Shown in pieces: positions 39,321-51,770 of a stretch of DNA of 64,000 bases (positions are counted from its first letter, which is position 1; every line of letters starts with the position of its first letter). The notes under the pieces are model-generated. The model was not told the DNA's origin, did no database searches, and saw only the letters and a list, made by a program, of their open reading frames with translations. The stretch covers positions 1,985,560 to 2,049,559 of the forward strand of contig NC_092187.1 of assembly GCF_043641665.1 (NCBI RefSeq), read 5' to 3'. The DNA is from Enoplosus armatus. Its lineage: Eukaryota > Chordata > Actinopteri > Centrarchiformes > Enoplosidae. The position numbers and the translations under genes are program-made.

Positions 39321-41568
39321 TTTTAAGGCAAGATTGAGAGGGTGTGTGTTTTCTAAAACAGGATCAAGTTTCACCAAAAAAAAAGCAAACATTGTTGCTC
39401 CTAAGATTGTTTGTTACATTAGAATGAGTTGCATCCACTTTCAGCATCATCCACATCAATGGCATTCCTCATCATATCCTCTAATCTCTCACACTTTACA
39501 CCTGCATCTCTACTCATGACTAAAGTGGATCTGTTTTTAAAGTGAACAGTAACACATAGCTTTGGCTTAGCGAATTTATAGAAAGGAGTGCTCCAAATTA
39601 ACGCTTGAATAACAGACAATCTTGGTGCTTTCGAAGAGATTCGGGAGACATGCCTAATATAAGTGACGAGAGAAACGCTTTTGTGTTCCTGGTTTTATAG
39701 TGTTTTAATCTGTGAATCACTCAATGATTGTGACAAGTGTTATAACCTCCGTTATTTGTAGTGGAGGGACACGTGGAAGACTTCAACAGAACTTCAACTG
39801 ACCCTAGTTTTATAGGGCTGGAGTTTGAACGCTGTGATACAGAATGGGATGTAGAGTATTCTGGGAGAATCTTTTAAGTTATTCATCGTAATATCGGCCT
39901 TCCTTCTTTTAATTAATGGGGCGGTCTTGTTAAAAACAAGATCCTGAAGAAATCCACCAGGGATGAAGTTAAGTATTTTAAGATGGTGTTCAGTGTATTC
40001 AGTACTCAAGATGTACTTGACTTAACGTGTCAGGACTTTTAAAAGACTGAAAACACAAGTGGAAAAACACCAAATGCAAGTCAAACCAAATCCATGTTTT
40101 AGGTGAAAATCTTAAATGACACTTTGAATGCGTACTTTGCAGAAAGAGAAAGAAACCGCATGCAGCTCCTCATACACATGTAGCATTTGAAAGCGAGTGA
40201 TGGCGTTATTTTATCTCTTTTCTTGCCCCACAGCAAACCGCAAAATGAATAGGACAACACGTCATTAATATAGAAGTCTGTCAAAAAAGATGCAGTACGG
40301 TATTTAAAGCACTTGTCTTCCCTTTTTACATTGCACCTCTGAGTATTTTCAGTTCATAACAGTTAATGTTCCTCTGGCATTTTATTGTAAAGACAAACGT
40401 ACTGCTTCAAAACTAAATTCTGTGACACACTGTGAAATAATAAGTGTGTGCTATGTTTTCATTTTTGTGTTGTGTTGCACAAAGAAACCTCCAAATGCTT
40501 TAGCAACGTTTGAGTGTTTAAAGAAACAATCTTTACATTATAACTGCAAGCGTTACACAACATCTGATCAACAGTAACGGAGTTAAAGAAGATTAATCTA
40601 ATTTATCTTTGAAATAAGAACACCAGGTAGTGTGGTTGCTCATTTTGGAGTGTCAATTTTTTTTTTTTTTTTTAATTAGTTAATTATACACTTAAAAGAC
40701 AGGCGTGGTTACTGAGGAACATAGGATTCAGGTGTTAGTCTGACAAAGCACAGCACTTTTAAAAAAAAAAAAAGAAGAAATATCCCTCCACTTTCTTTTC
40801 TCGCAGCATGTAGGGCATCCAGTCCTGGATGTTAGTAACTCTAGGCTCTTTGTTTCCTCGTGCATGGTGAGGTGGTCTTTGGTGTTTGTCACTAGCCTTC
40901 CAGTAGCCTTATTTCCACCCTCAGGCATCAGGTTGTCCTTTTAGCGACTTGATGCCGGCAGAGATGATCGACGACATTGGCTCGATGGTCAAATTATAAC
41001 ACTCTGGACTCTGGCCCTGGTCAGTCCTTCTTCACCCTGCTGTGGAGGAGGAACCAGACCAAGAAGAAGCTGCACCAGTGTGGAAAAAGCTAGACTTGAG
41101 CTGATGACACAGGCCTGTTTCAATGGCTAATTGTGACTTCAGCTGGGATAACAACTACTGAGACAAAGTCAGTGTGATATAATGAATGTATCATGATGAA
41201 AAGTTGATTGGTAAAGTTGTCTATTTACATTTTTGCCTCAGATTGTTGCCCCTGATGCAAAGTGTTATTTTAATCTTGTTCTGGGTCAATGACATTAAAA
41301 TCCCGGGGACATAGTAGTTAAGCAAATATGTAAATATCATAATTCACTGCTTTTCTTCTTCTTTCTTTTGTTATTCTCCAGAATTTTCCATGTACAACTA
41401 AACCACTGTCACTCTGTATATGAAAACAAGTTGTAAATGGTGTCAATAACAAATTTTCTTTTGTAAAAGAAAGGTTTTAATAAGAGGTTTATGGTAACAC
41501 TATATTTTCTTTCCCCTGTTTAATTTCTGATGTACATGAAAAATGTGTAATATAGAAATTGTCACCTT

Positions 41569-41574
41569 AATAAA
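41569..41574 (+). terminator. itch: Candidate polyadenylation signal of itch
   Basis: AATAAA in an AT-rich context about 2.8 kb after the itch stop codon, with a genomic A run just downstream. Confidence 0.4.
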
Positions 41575-41595
41575 TTAAATTTAAAAAAAAAAAAG

Positions 41596-43461
41596 AATGT
41601 GTGCGAGTGTTTGTGCCATGGACAGATGAAAGACATCGTGTCTGTGTGAAAGACATCGTGTCTGTGCAAACTTCTAATCTATTAATATGAGTATGACGCT
41701 GGGTCATTTCCACCAGTATCAACAGCTCAGTCGGGTAAAGGGACACAGTTTCATCCAGGTTTTTTTAATAATCTTAACTACTGCATATTGATGCACAGTC
41801 AGTTTACACAGGAACATGAAATGTCATTATGATTGAAATTCTAACTGTTAAGGCACACACACACATTTTCTTCACAAATGTTCTAGTTATTAAGATTATT
41901 AGTGTTCATCTTACTCTGCCCTTCCATGCAGTATAATTAGTAAGAATGCATCAGAATAAACGAGGCAAAAGTTGCATTTGATTGCTGATCTAGGATCAGT
42001 GTCATTACCCCAAATGTAATATTGACCAATATAAGAGAACGCTCAAATAATTATTAACAAATAAAGCTTAACACTAACATTAGTTAGCGATTGCAGGTGT
42101 CTAACATGTTGAATGAAGGACAGGGCAGTTAATGTAAAAACTAGCAGCATAATAATAATAAATAATTCTCACAACTAAGTTTTGTCCCGTTTTCTTTTGC
42201 AAAGATCTAGCTCATGCGTGCATTGCACGTTGTTTCACAATGTTGTAACGTCGCAACGTGTATTTAACGTCTACTGCAGAGATTCTATTCTGTTAACGTT
42301 AACGTTACGTTACATCCAGGTTACCGTGACTGTTCTCAGTAACCGTAAATGAGCCGATCTGTTACGGGTTGTAAAATGCATTGAGCGACTCATTTGACAG
42401 GTACCATATGTCAAATTGATCATTGAAACGTGAAGAAAAACGTAGGAGCACTGAGGCTTTGCCACCTAAGATGTTAGCTTCTTAGTCTAACGTTGTCAGC
42501 TAATGTTAGCTAGCCAACGTTACTTTCACTGTCTTGTCACTCTCCGTGAGTATTTGGTCAATTATCCAGTTTAAGCTAACGTTAGCCAACAACGCTACAA
42601 AGTTATCTAGCTTCGTTTTTTTTTTGTTTTTTTTGTTGTTGTTGCCTGGTTCATGCCATGCAAATAAGACTTTGACGCATTGATGTGTTATATTGATGCA
42701 AAGCTAATTGTGGAGGACGAGAGCTGATTTAATCATCAATGCACCTGCTACTGCTACATCTGTCCCCTGCTTTACAGTTAGCACAACTAGTACTAGCTAC
42801 CTTATTAACATATGGACACAGAACTACAGAAACATATAGATGAAGAAATGTAGAAATCAATTAATGTAGTTTTGTAGAGATGAAAAACTGACATTTATTT
42901 AACTACATTTATTTATTTACTTATTGTTCCTTTATTTTTTATACTAACACAAATAACAGTGAAAGAAAGGAAGTCAAGGCAGTCAAGTTCTTTAAGGTCC
43001 TCTTTATTCATTTCATTATTTATTGATTTCTTCCTTTTAGTGTAAATTTATTTATCAATTCATGTATTTATTTCAGCACTTATTGATTTTTTTTTTCATA
43101 AAGTCATTTTTGATCCTCCTTATATATTGTTAATTATAAGGCATAATGTATTATGTAACTGAATGAACTGTTGTCAAAGGTAAACCTTTGTTTTAGGTAG
43201 CCCGTTATCCTTCCAATGTCATTTATAATGATATAATATTCCTACATTCGATCCATAGCTAGTGAGAAGATTGTACTCTATAGTACCGTATACTTTATAT
43301 ATGAAATATATTGCATTAATATTACAATGCAATTTGTGTTATGTTATGACATATACATAATAATTTATTGTGTGTGTGTGTGTGGATTTGGAATGTTGAT
43401 GTACTACTTTATGACATATTATTCTAGAATGCAGGTCATGATGACTGAGTATTCTTTGTAG
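41596..43461. other. Intergenic, AT-rich, no gene recognised
   Basis: The block at 42240-42610 is rich in AACGTTA/GCTAGC-type words and less AT-rich than its surroundings, as often seen around teleost promoters, but no exon follows clearly. The remainder is AT-rich with a short TG run near 43370. Nothing else is supportable. Confidence 0.5.
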
Positions 43462-43464
43462 AGA

Positions 43465-43629
43465 ATGCAGCCCAAAGGCAATTTCAGGAGAACACAGGAC
43501 AACAGGAGGACCGAACTGGATTTTGCTTTCAAACTACAGCTTGGATGTTTTCGTAGGATGAATTTTCAAGAAGAAGAGAGCAGCTGCCCTGGAATGGAAC
43601 AGGAGGAAATAGCAGGTAGACCAAAGTGA
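43465..43629 (+). CDS. Small ORF, possible first coding exon of an unidentified gene
   Basis: A 54-codon ORF beginning MQPKGNFRRTQDNRRTELDF and continuing through AFKLQLGCFRRMNFQEEESS and CPGMEQEEIA to a TGA. It is preceded by a plausible acceptor (TTCTTTGTAG, ending 43461) four bases before the ATG. At codon 51 it contains a donor-like CAG|GTAGAC (43615/43616), where the frame would leave in phase 1. The composition (charged, no long homopolymers) is more protein-like than the surrounding AT-rich DNA. I do not recognise the protein. There is no signal peptide or domain, and no second exon can be assigned. It may be a chance ORF. Confidence 0.25.
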   Translation: MQPKGNFRRTQDNRRTELDFAFKLQLGCFRRMNFQEEESSCPGMEQEEIAGRPK

Positions 43630-43859
43630 CTCATCAGGCTCTTGGTGAGGTAGGAAAATCTCTACACATTTTCACCTACCTTCATGGTGTGACTTACTTT
43701 TTCCATTGGTGAGTGGGTTAACCCACAAATAGTTGACTTACTCATCCTTCACCTTCCTCTCAACAACGTAGCACGGTCGAAACTGTTTAACTAGCTATGT
43801 GAAGGATGTTTATGCATGGTCAAATGGTGTGAGGAATAGATTAGGCTCTACGTAGCATG

Positions 43860-44105
43860 TCGCAAATCTCTTAAAATGTCAAAATGTGAACTCATATACA
43901 AAGAAAAACTCTTACATTGACCTGCGAAATTACAAAATTTGTGTTGATACATGGAACAGATGTTAAAAGGTGAGAGCGAAAATAAGTAAAGTACTTAATC
44001 GACATAGCAATATTTACTACTACAACTGCTACCACTACAGTATTTACTGCTACTACTAGTCTTAGTGTGTGTAAAAACTCCTAAAAATGTTTGAAAATGT
44101 TTCAT
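43860..44105 (+). repeat. Decayed left edge of the satellite array
   Basis: At 43876-43960 the text (AAAATGTGAACTCATATAC, then CAAAGAAAAACTCTTACATT) loosely matches the spacer half of the monomer. At 44010-44105 a shortened ACT tract is followed by CTTAGTGTGTGTAAAAAC and TGTTTGAAAATGTTT, a diverged form of the monomer's CTTAGTAAGTGTAAAA block. Together they form one or two heavily mutated units. Confidence 0.6.
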
Positions 44106-44399
44106 TGACGTGACTAAGTCTTTAATACTACTACTACTACTGCTTTTACAGTATTTACGACAATTACAATCTTGGCTACTCCTGCTACTACTTCCACGAC
44201 CACTACAATGTTTATTATTATTACTACCATCTCTACAGTCTTTACTACTTGTATACCTCTTACTAATTGTAAAAAAGCTTCAAAATGTGAATCCAAAACT
44301 ATAACAAAAGAAACTTCAATCCATGATGCTAAAATCGATTACAGTCTTGCCTAATCCTACTACTACTTCCACGACAACTACAGTCTTTGCTGCTACTAC

Positions 44400-47300
44400 T
44401 ACGACCACTACAATGTTTATTACTACTACTACCATCTCTACAGTCTTTACTACTTGTATACCTCTTAGTAAGTGTAAAAGAGCTTCAAAATGTGAATCCA
44501 AAACTATAACAAAAGAAACACCAATCCATGATGCTAAAATCGAAAACTTTGTGCACCTGTTTAAACGTTACTTCAAAAACTTGATCAAAAATTGACATGT
44601 AACTAAGTCTTTAATACTACTAGTACTACTACTACTACTACTGTTACAGTATTTACTACAATTACAGTCTTGCCTATTCCTTCTACTACTTCCACGACAA
44701 CTACAGTCTTTGCTGCTACTACTACGACCGCTACAATGTTTATTACTACTACTACCATCTCTACAGTCTTTACTACTTGTATACCTCTTAGTAAGTGTAA
44801 AAAAGCTTCAAAATGTGAATCCAAAAGTATAACAAAAGAAACTCAGTCCATAATGCTAAAATCGAAAACTTTGTGCACCTGTTTAAACGTTTTTTTGAAA
44901 ACTTGATCAAAAATTTACGTGACTAAGGCTTTAATACTATTAGTACGACTACTACTACTATTGCTACTACTGTTACAGTATTTACTACAATTACAGTCTT
45001 GCCTATTCCTTCTACTACTTCCACGACAACTACAGTCTTTGCTGCTACTACTACGACCACTACAATGTTTATTACTACTACTACCATCTCTACAGTCTTT
45101 ACTACTTGTATACCTCTTAGTAAGTGTAAAAAAGCTTCAAAATGTGAATCCAAAAGTATAACAAAAGAAACTCAGTCCATAATGCTAAAATCGAAAACTT
45201 TGTGCACCTGTTTAAACGTTTTTTTGAAAACTTGATCAAAAATTTACGTGACTAAGGCTTTAATACTATTAGTACGACTACTACTACTATTGCTACTACT
45301 GTTACAGTATTTACTACAATTACAGTCTTGCCTATTCCTTCTACTACTTCCACGACAACTACAGTCTTTGCTGCTACTACTACGACCACTACAATGTTTA
45401 TTACTACTACTACCATCTCTACAGTCTTTACTACTTGTATACCTCTTAGTAAGTGTAAAAAAGCTTCAAAATGTGAATCCAAAAGTATAACAAAAGAAAC
45501 TTCTATCCATGATGCTAAAATCGACAACTTTGTTGACCTGTTCAAACGTTACTTCGAAAACTTGATCAAAGTTTTACATGTGACTAAGGCTTTAATACTA
45601 TTAGTACGACTACTACTACTATTACTACTATTGTTACAGTATTTACTACAATTACAGTCTTGCCTACTCCTACTACTACTTCCACGACAACTACAGTCTT
45701 TGCTACTACTACGACCACTACAATATTTACTGTTTTTACTACCATCTCTACAGTCTTTACTACTTGTATACCTCTTAGTAAGTGTAAAAATGCTTCAAAA
45801 TGTGAATCCAAAACTATAACAAAAGAAACACCAATTCATGATGCTAAAATCGAAAACTTTGTGCACCTGTTTAAACGTTACTTCAAAAACTTGATCAAAA
45901 ATTGACATGTAACTAAGTCTTTAATTCTACTAGTACTACTACTACTGTTACAGTATTTACTACAATTACAGTCTTACCTATTCCTTCTACTACTTCCACG
46001 ACAACTACAGTCTTTGCTGCTACTACTACGACCACTACAATGTTTATTACTACTACTACCATCTCTACAGTCTTTACTACTTGTATACCTCTTAGTAAGT
46101 GTAAAAGAGCTTCAAAATGTGAATCCAAAACTATAACAAAAGAAACTTCAATCCATGATGCTAAAATCGATTACAGTCTTGCCTAATCCTACTTCCACAA
46201 CGACAGTCTTTGCTGCTACTACTACGACCACTACAATATTTATTATTACTACTACCATCTCTACAGTCTTTACTACTTGTACACCTCTTACTAAGTGTAA
46301 AAAACCTTCAAAATGTGAATCCAAAACTATCACAAAAGAAACTTCAATCCATGATGCTAAAATCGAAAACTTTGTGCACCTGTTTAAACGTCTTTTTGAA
46401 AACTTGATCAAAAAGTTACATTTGACTAAGTCTTTGATACTACTAGTACTACTACTACTACTACTACTACTGCTTTTACAGTATTTACGACAATTACAAT
46501 CTTGGCTACTCCTGCTACTACTTCCACGACCACTACAATGTTTATTATTATTACTACCATCTCTACAGTCTTTACTACTTGTATACCTCTTAGTAAGTGT
46601 AAAAAAGCTTCAAAATGTGAATCCAAAACTATAACAAAAGAAACACCAATCCATGATGCTAAAATCGAAAACTTTGTGCACCTGTTTAAACGTTACTTCA
46701 AAAACTTGATCAAAAATTGACATGTAACTAAGTCTTTAATACTACTAGTACTACTACTACTACTACTGTTACAGTATTTACTACAATTACAGTCTTGCCT
46801 ATTCCTTCTACTACTTCCACGACAACTACAGTCTTTGCTGCTACTACTACGACCGCTACAATGTTTATTACTACTACTACCATCTCTACAGTCTTTACTA
46901 CTTGTATACCTCTTAGTAAGTGTAAAAAAGCTTCAAAATGTGAATCCAAAAGTATAACAAAAGAAACTCAGTCCATAATGCTAAAATCGAAAACTTTGTG
47001 CACCTGTTTAAACGTTTTTTTGAAAACTTGATCAAAAATTTACGTGACTAAGGCTTTAATACTATTAGTACGACTACTACTACTATTGCTACTACTGTTA
47101 CAGTATTTACTACAATTACAGTCTTGCCTATTCCTTCTACTACTTCCACGACAACTACAGTCTTTGCTGCTACTACTACGACCACTACAATGTTTATTAC
47201 TACTACTACCATCTCTACAGTCTTTACTACTTGTATACCTCTTAGTAAGTGTAAAAAAGCTTCAAAATGTGAATCCAAAAGTATAACAAAAGAAACTCAG

Positions 47301-48205
47301 TCCATAATGCTAAAATCGAAAACTTTGTGCACCTGTTTAAACGTTTTTTTGAAAACTTGATCAAAAATTTACGTGACTAAGGCTTTAATACTATTAGTAC
47401 GACTACTACTACTATTGCTACTACTGTTACAGTATTTACTACAATTACAGTCTTGCCTATTCCTTCTACTACTTCCACGACAACTACAGTCTTTGCTGCT
47501 ACTACTACGACCACTACAATGTTTATTACTACTACTACCATCTCTACAGTCTTTACTACTTGTATACCTCTTAGTAAGTGTAAAAAAGCTTCAAAATGTG
47601 AATCCAAAAGTATAACAAAAGAAACTTCTATCCATGATGCTAAAATCGACAACTTTGTTGACCTGTTCAAACGTTACTTCGAAAACTTGATCAAAGTTTT
47701 ACATGTGACTAAGGCTTTAATACTATTAGTACGACTACTACTACTATTACTACTATTGTTACAGTATTTACTACAATTACAGTCTTGCCTACTCCTACTA
47801 CTACTTCCACGACAACTACAGTCTTTGCTACTACTACGACCACTACAATATTTACTATTTTTACTACCATCTCTACAGTCTTTACTACTTGTATACCTCT
47901 TAGTAAGTGTAAAAATGCTTCAAAATGTGAATCCAAAACTATAACAAAAGAAACACCAATTCATGATGCTAAAATCGAAAACTTTGTGCACCTGTTTAAA
48001 CGTTACTTCAAAAACTTGATCAAAAATTGACATGTAACTAAGTCTTTAATACTACTAGTACTACTACTACTGTTACAGTATTTACTACAATTACAGTCTT
48101 ACCTATTCCTTCTACTACTTCCACGACAACTACAGTCTTTGCTGCTACTACTACGACCACTACAATGTTTATTACTACTACTACCATCTCTACAGTCTTT
48201 ACTAC
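44400..48205 (+). repeat. Higher-order duplication, offset 2125 bp
   Basis: The block of about 44400-46090 recurs at 46525-48215 with a constant offset of 2125 bp over at least five monomers and only scattered single-base differences (for example, tactgtttttac at 45730 against tactatttttac at 47855). The copies diverge past about 46090/48215, where different unit types follow. Confidence 0.85.
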
Positions 48206-48559
48206 TTGTATACCTTTTAGTAAGTGTAAAAAAGCTTCAAAATGTGAATCCAAAAGTATAACAAAAGAAACTCAGTCCATAATGCTAAAATCGAAAACTT
48301 TGTGCACCTGTTTAAACGTTTTTTTGAAAACTTGATCAAAAATTTACGTGACTAAGGCTTTAATACTATTAGTACGACTACTACTACTATTACTACTACT
48401 GTTACAGTATTTACTACAATTACAGTCTTGCCTATTCCTTCTACTACTTCCACGACAACTACAGTCTTTGCTGCTACTACTACGACCACTACAATGTTTA
48501 TTACTACTACTACCATCTCTACAGTCTTTACTACTTGTATACCTCTTAGTAAGCGTAAA

Positions 48560-51500
48560 AAAGCTTCAAAATGTGAATCCAAAACTATAACAAAAGAAAC
48601 TTCTATCCATGATGCTAAAATCGACAACTTTGTGCACCTGTTCAAACGTTACTTTGAAAACTTGATCAAAAATTTACATGTGACTATGTCTTTAAAACTA
48701 CTATTACTACTACTACTACTGTTACAGTATTTACTACAATTACAGTCTTGCCTAATCCTACTACTACTTCCACGACAACTACAGTCTTTGCTGCTACTAC
48801 TACGACCACTACAATATTTATTATTACTACTACCATCTCTACAGTCTTTCCTACTTGTATACCTCTTAGTAAGTGTAAAAAAGCTTCAAAATGTGAATCC
48901 AAAAGTATAACAAAAGAAACTTCAATCCATGATGCTAAAATCGATTACAGTCTTGCCTAATCCTACTACTACTTCCACGACAACGACAGTCTTTGCTGCT
49001 ACTACTACGACCACTACAATATTTATTATTACTACTACCATCTCTACAGTCTTTACTACTTGTACACCTCTTAGTAAGTGTAAAAAAGCTTCAAAATGTG
49101 AATCCAAAACTATAACAAAGGAAACTTCAATCCATGATGCTAAAATCGAAAACTTTGTGCCCCTGTTTAAACGTCTTTTTGAAAACTTGATCAAAAATTT
49201 ACATGTGACTATGTCTTTAATACTACTGCTACTGCTACTGCTATTACAGTATTTACTACAGTTACATCCTTGGCTACTACTACTTCCACGACAACTACAG
49301 TCTTTGCTACTACTACGACCACTACAATATTTACTATTTTTACTACCATCTCTACAGTCTTTACTACTTGTATACCTCTTAGTAAGTGTAAAAATGCTTC
49401 AAAATGTGAATGCAAAACTATAACAAAAGAAACACCAATCCATGATGCTAAAATCGAAAACTTTGTGCACCTGTTTAAACGTTACTTCAAAAACTTGATC
49501 AAAAATTGACATGTAACTAAGTCTTTAATACTACTAGTACTACTACTACTACTACTATTGCTACTACTGTTACAGTATTTACTACAATTACAGTCTTGCC
49601 TATTCCTTCTACTACTTCCACGACAACTCCAGTCTTTGCTGCTACTACTACGACCACTACAATGTTTATTACTACTACTACCATCTCTACAGTCTTTACT
49701 ACTTGTATACCTCTTAGTAAGTGTAAAAAAGCTTCAAAATGTGAATCCAAAAGTATAACAAAAGAAACTCAGTCCATAATGCTAAAATCGAAAAACTTTG
49801 TGCACCTGTTTAAACGTTTTTTTGAAAACTTGATCAAAAATTTACGTGACTAAGGCTTTAATACTATTAGTACGACTACAACTACTATTGCTACTACTGT
49901 TACAGTATTTACTACAATTACAGTCTTGCCTATTCCTTCTACTACTTCCACGACAACTACAGTCTTTGCTGCTGCTACTACTACGACCACTACAATGTTT
50001 ATTACTACTACTACCATCTCTACAGTCTTTACTACTTGTATACCTCTTAGTAAGTGTAAAAAAGCTTTTTTGAAAACTTGATCAAAAATTTACATGTGAC
50101 TATGTCTTTAATACTACTGCTACTGCTACTGCTATTACAGTATTTACTACAGTTACATCCTTGGCTACTACTACTTCCACGACAACTACAGTCTTTGCTA
50201 CTACTACGACCACTACAATATTTACTATTTTTACTACCATCTCTACAGTCTTTACTACTTGTATACCTCTTAGTAAGTGTAAAAATGCTTCAAAATGTGA
50301 ATCCAAAACTATAACAAAAGAAACTTCTATCCATGATGCTAAAATCGACAACTTTGTGCACCTGTTCAAACGTTACTTTGAAAACTTGATCAAAAATTTA
50401 CATGTGACTATGTCTTTAAAACTACTATTACTACTACTACTACTGTTACAGTATTTACTACAATTACAGTCTTGCCTAATCCTACTAGTACTTCCACGAC
50501 AACTACAGTCTTTGCTGCTACTACTACGACCACTACAATATTTATTATTACTACTACCATCTCTACAGTCTTTCCTACTTGTATACCTCTTAGTAAGTGT
50601 AAAAAAGCTTCAAAATGTGAATCCAAAAGTATAACAAAAGAAACTTCAATCCATGATGCTAAAATCGATTACAGTCTTGCCTAATCCTACTACTACTTCC
50701 ACGACAACGACAGTCTTTGCTGCTACTACTACGACCACTACAATATTTATTATTACTACTACCATCTCTACAGTCTTTACTACTTGTACACCTGTTAGTA
50801 AGTGTAAAAAAGCTTCAAAATGTGAATCCAAAACTATAACAAAGGAAACTTCAATCCATGATGCTAAAATCGAAAACTTTGTGCCCCTGTTTAAACGTCT
50901 TTTTGAAAACTTGATCAAAAATGTACATGTGACTATGTCTTTAATACTACTGCTACTGCTACTGCTATTACAGTATTTACTACAGTTACATCCTTGGCTA
51001 CTACTACTTCCACGACAACTACAGTCTTTGCTACTACTACGACCACTACAATATTTACTATTTTTACTACCATCTCTACAGTCTTTACTACTTGTATACC
51101 TCTTAGTAAGTGTAAAAATGCTTCAAAATGTGAATGCAAAACTATAACAAAAGAAACACCAATCCATGATGCTAAAATCGAAAACTTTGTGCACCTGTTT
51201 AAACGTTACTTCAAAAACTTGATCAAAAATTGACATGTAACTAAGTCTTTAATACTACTAGTACTACTACTACTACTACTGTTACAGTATTTACTACAAT
51301 TACAGTCTTGCCTATTCCTTCTACTACTTCCACGACAACTCCAGTCTTTGCTGCTACTACTACGACCACTACAATGTTTATTACTACTACTACCATCTCT
51401 ACAGTCTTTACTACTTGTATACCTCTTAGTAAGTGTAAAAAAGCTTCAAAATGTGAATCCAAAAGTATAACAAAAGAAACTCAGTCCATAATGCTAAAAT

Positions 51501-51770
51501 CGAAAAACTTTGTGCACCTGTTTAAACGTTTTTTTGAAAACTTGATCAAAAATTTACGTGACTAAGGCTTTAATACTATTAGTACGACTACAACTACTAT
51601 TGCTACTACTGTTACAGTATTTACTACAATTACAGTCTTGCCTATTCCTTCTACTACTTCCACGACAACTACAGTCTTTGCTGCTGCTACTACTACGACC
51701 ACTACAATGTTTATTACTACTACTACCATCTCTACAGTCTTTACTACTTGTATACCTCTTAGTAAGTGTA
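48560..51770 (+). repeat. Higher-order duplication, offset 1724/1712 bp
   Basis: Units at 48560-50060 match 50284-51770 at offset 1724, dropping to 1712 after a 12-base contraction of the ACT tract near 51270. The first copy also has a private deletion near 50065 joining the AAGCTT of the spacer directly to TTTTGAAAACTTG. Confidence 0.85.

Larger units (their letters stand above)
38750..41595 (+). other. itch: Probable 3' UTR of itch
   Basis: Starts after the TGA at 38747-38749. The best terminal signal is AATAAA at 41569-41574, followed within ten bases by a genomic A run (41583-41594). That would give a 3' UTR of about 2.8 kb. An ATTAAA near 39290 could serve as an earlier site, so the true end is uncertain. 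The stretch is AT-rich with several short poly-T/A runs and no ORF with recognisable content. Confidence 0.45.

Noticed and set aside
40950..41090. GC-richer, codon-like patch (QSFFTLLWRRNQTKKK in one frame) as a coding exon
   Set aside because: A stop lies close upstream, there is no clear acceptor, and it falls inside the probable itch 3' UTR; likely chance or a conserved UTR element.
45328..45819. Long stop-free frames in the array (up to about 208 codons) as genes
   Set aside because: They arise from ACT/CTA/TAC and AGT/GTA triplets, which lack stops in most frames. Full monomer lengths are usually not multiples of three, so each frame turns into another within one unit. The same ORFs recur about 60 times with no flanking gene structure.
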